DNA of 64,000 nucleotides from Bradyrhizobium sp. AZCC 2262 (GTDB lineage Bacteria > Pseudomonadota > Alphaproteobacteria > Rhizobiales > Xanthobacteraceae), in assembly GCF_036924535.1 (NCBI RefSeq), contig NZ_JAZHRT010000001.1:4154001-4218000 (forward strand), written 5' to 3'. This document shows, piece by piece, positions 63,071 through 64,000 of this stretch. Position 1 is the stretch's first letter. Each line of letters starts with the position of its first letter. A model generated the notes under the pieces. That model did not search any database and had not been told where the DNA came from. It was given only the letters and a program-made list of their open reading frames with translations. A program made the translations under genes and the position numbers.

Positions 63071-63808
63071 CTAGATCGCCACCGATCCGCCATCGACAAA
63101 CAATTCGATGCCGGCGACATAGCTAGAATCATCGGAGGCGAGGAACAGCGCGGCTTTGGCTATTTCATCTGATGTGCCGATGCGCCCCAGCGGAACCAGC
63201 GATTTCATGTAAGCCCTCACGTCATCGTTGGCGAACACGTCAAATCCGGGCGTCTGGATTGGACCGGGGCTGAGAACATTGACTCGGATATTCCGCGCCT
63301 TCAGATCTGAGGTCCAGCTTCGCGCGAAGGAACGGATTGCAGCTTTGGTGGCGCCATAGACCGTGGCCGCCTCGAACCCCTTCGAACCTGCGACCGATCC
63401 GGTAAGGATGATCGAACCGCCATCGGCCATCAGCGGCACGGCCTGCTGCGCCGTGAACAGCACGCCCTTGACGTTGATATCGAACATCTTGTCGTAAGCG
63501 TCTTCAGTGATCGTTCCGAACGGCGTGAATTCGTAAATTCCGGCATTGGCGAACAGCACGTCGATCCGGCCCTTGGCCGCCTTCACCGTATCGAACAGAT
63601 GCGCGAGATCGGCGATGCTTGACGCATCCGCCCTCACTGCCACGGCCTTTGCACCGATCTCCTTCACAGCGGCGTCCAATTCGGCCTGGCGGCGGCCGGT
63701 GATGAACACGTACGCTCCCTCCTCGGCAAACCGCTTGGCCGCGGCAAGTCCAATGCCCGCGCTACCACCAGTGATAACTGCGACTTTTCCTTCCAGCTTT
63801 TTGGTCAT
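63071..63808 (-). CDS. SDR-family oxidoreductase (2)
   Basis: A 245-residue short-chain dehydrogenase: TGGSAGIGLAAAK (cofactor loop), VFITGRRQAELD (NADP preference suggested by Arg), NAGIYEF, the catalytic Ser in IILTGSVAGSKG and Tyr/Lys in VYGATKAAIRSFAR, ending LFVDGGSVAI. ATG 63808 has GGAG six bases upstream. It is divergent from a LysR gene that begins 111 bases away and likely controls it. Confidence 0.9.
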   Translation of the reverse strand: MTKKLEGKVAVITGGSAGIGLAAAKRFAEEGAYVFITGRRQAELDAAVKEIGAKAVAVRADASSIADLAHLFDTVKAAKGRIDVLFANAGIYEFTPFGTITEDAYDKMFDINVKGVLFTAQQAVPLMADGGSIILTGSVAGSKGFEAATVYGATKAAIRSFARSWTSDLKARNIRVNVLSPGPIQTPGFDVFANDDVRAYMKSLVPLGRIGTSDEIAKAALFLASDDSSYVAGIELFVDGGSVAI

Positions 63809-63919
63809 GACACTCTCCGTTGAATGAGCGGCGACGCCGCCTGTCTTGGAGAACATGATCCATTCATCCGTTAGTGGTTATAGGGTTGATCGAATATGAT
63901 TGATACGTATTATGTATGA

Positions 63920-64000
63920 ATGACGGACACGCTCTCCTTGTTTCGCGCTTTCATCCGGGTCGTCGAGGCCGGGTCTTTCACCCGTGTTGCGCACGAGCAG
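63920..64000 (+). CDS. LysR-family regulator, N-terminus only
   Basis: The last 27 codons of the window read MTDTLSLFRAFIRVVEAGSF then TRVAHEQ, the start of a LysR winged-helix domain of the type found in DhcR-like/toluene-regulator relatives. An earlier ATG at 63912 leads straight into a stop. The rest of the gene is outside the window. Probably regulates the divergent SDR gene. Confidence 0.75.
   Translation, partial: MTDTLSLFRAFIRVVEAGSFTRVAHEQ

Noticed and set aside
1..64000. CRISPR array or cas genes
   Set aside because: No regularly spaced direct repeats with unique spacers and no Cas-like proteins were found. The only tandem arrays are the 7-base and 16-base units described, which lack spacers.

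Overview
The window reads as chromosomal DNA of a Bradyrhizobium-like alphaproteobacterium (Nitrobacteraceae). This rests on high GC, the order rnc-lepB-acpS-pdxJ-rsh-rpoZ, gatCAB with two small interleaved genes, pyrB-pyrC'-plsY...dprA...topA-rnr, an Omp2-type porin, and several palindromic repeat families I associate with this group. Species is not determinable from the window.

Layout. 1-6,083 (minus strand) is a housekeeping block: RNase III, signal peptidase I, holo-ACP synthase, PdxJ, the bifunctional (p)ppGpp enzyme Rsh and RpoZ, several with ATGA overlaps. 6,438-13,077 holds a NYN-domain protein, a family 5 uracil-DNA glycosylase, a peroxiredoxin, SmpB, MscL, DapA and a soluble lytic transglycosylase (slt). 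13,201-19,007 is an accessory operon on the minus strand: formylglycine-generating enzyme (FGE), two sulfatases and an exported HAD phosphatase. Two perfect FixK/FNR-type boxes precede it. It is bracketed by the 3' end of slt and a diverged second copy of that 3' end, so it looks like an inserted island. 19,741-25,516 contains a porin, tRNA-Ser(GCU), a DUF4145 protein, a decayed DUF1186 gene, a Sel1-like protein, a 30-residue lysine-rich protein and long non-coding stretches.

25,517-29,288 is the gatC-orf70-gatA-orf97-gatB operon. 29,562-35,908 holds two small genes, an alpha/beta hydrolase lacking its nucleophile, an MBL hydrolase, a peptidoglycan-binding protein, two nitronate monooxygenase paralogues with a divergent LysR gene, and a small membrane protein. 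35,956-40,538 is a five-gene operon (Gld-type ABC ATPase, permease and GldG-like protein, a DUF4340-like protein, HupE/UreJ) of unknown role. 40,660-47,429 contains an exported lactonase-like MBL protein, remnants of a small-protein family, a PepSY protein, RuvX, an AEC transporter, a CPBP protease, an AidB-like acyl-CoA dehydrogenase and a VanX-type dipeptidase. 47,570-53,276 is pyrB, a metal-ligand-less pyrC', plsY, an amidase, a GDCCVxC protein and dprA. 53,371-56,521 is an accessory patch of two HxlR regulators, an azoreductase and an SDR lying between dprA and topA. 56,693-63,014 is topA-rnr-DUF983 followed by a Nudix hydrolase. The window ends in an SDR and a divergent, truncated LysR gene.

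The strongest candidates for something new are the FixK-boxed sulfatase/FGE island, which puts an O2-dependent maturase behind low-oxygen control sites, and the Gld-ABC/HupE operon with a histidine-rich loop. Family calls come from reading motifs; no database search was run.
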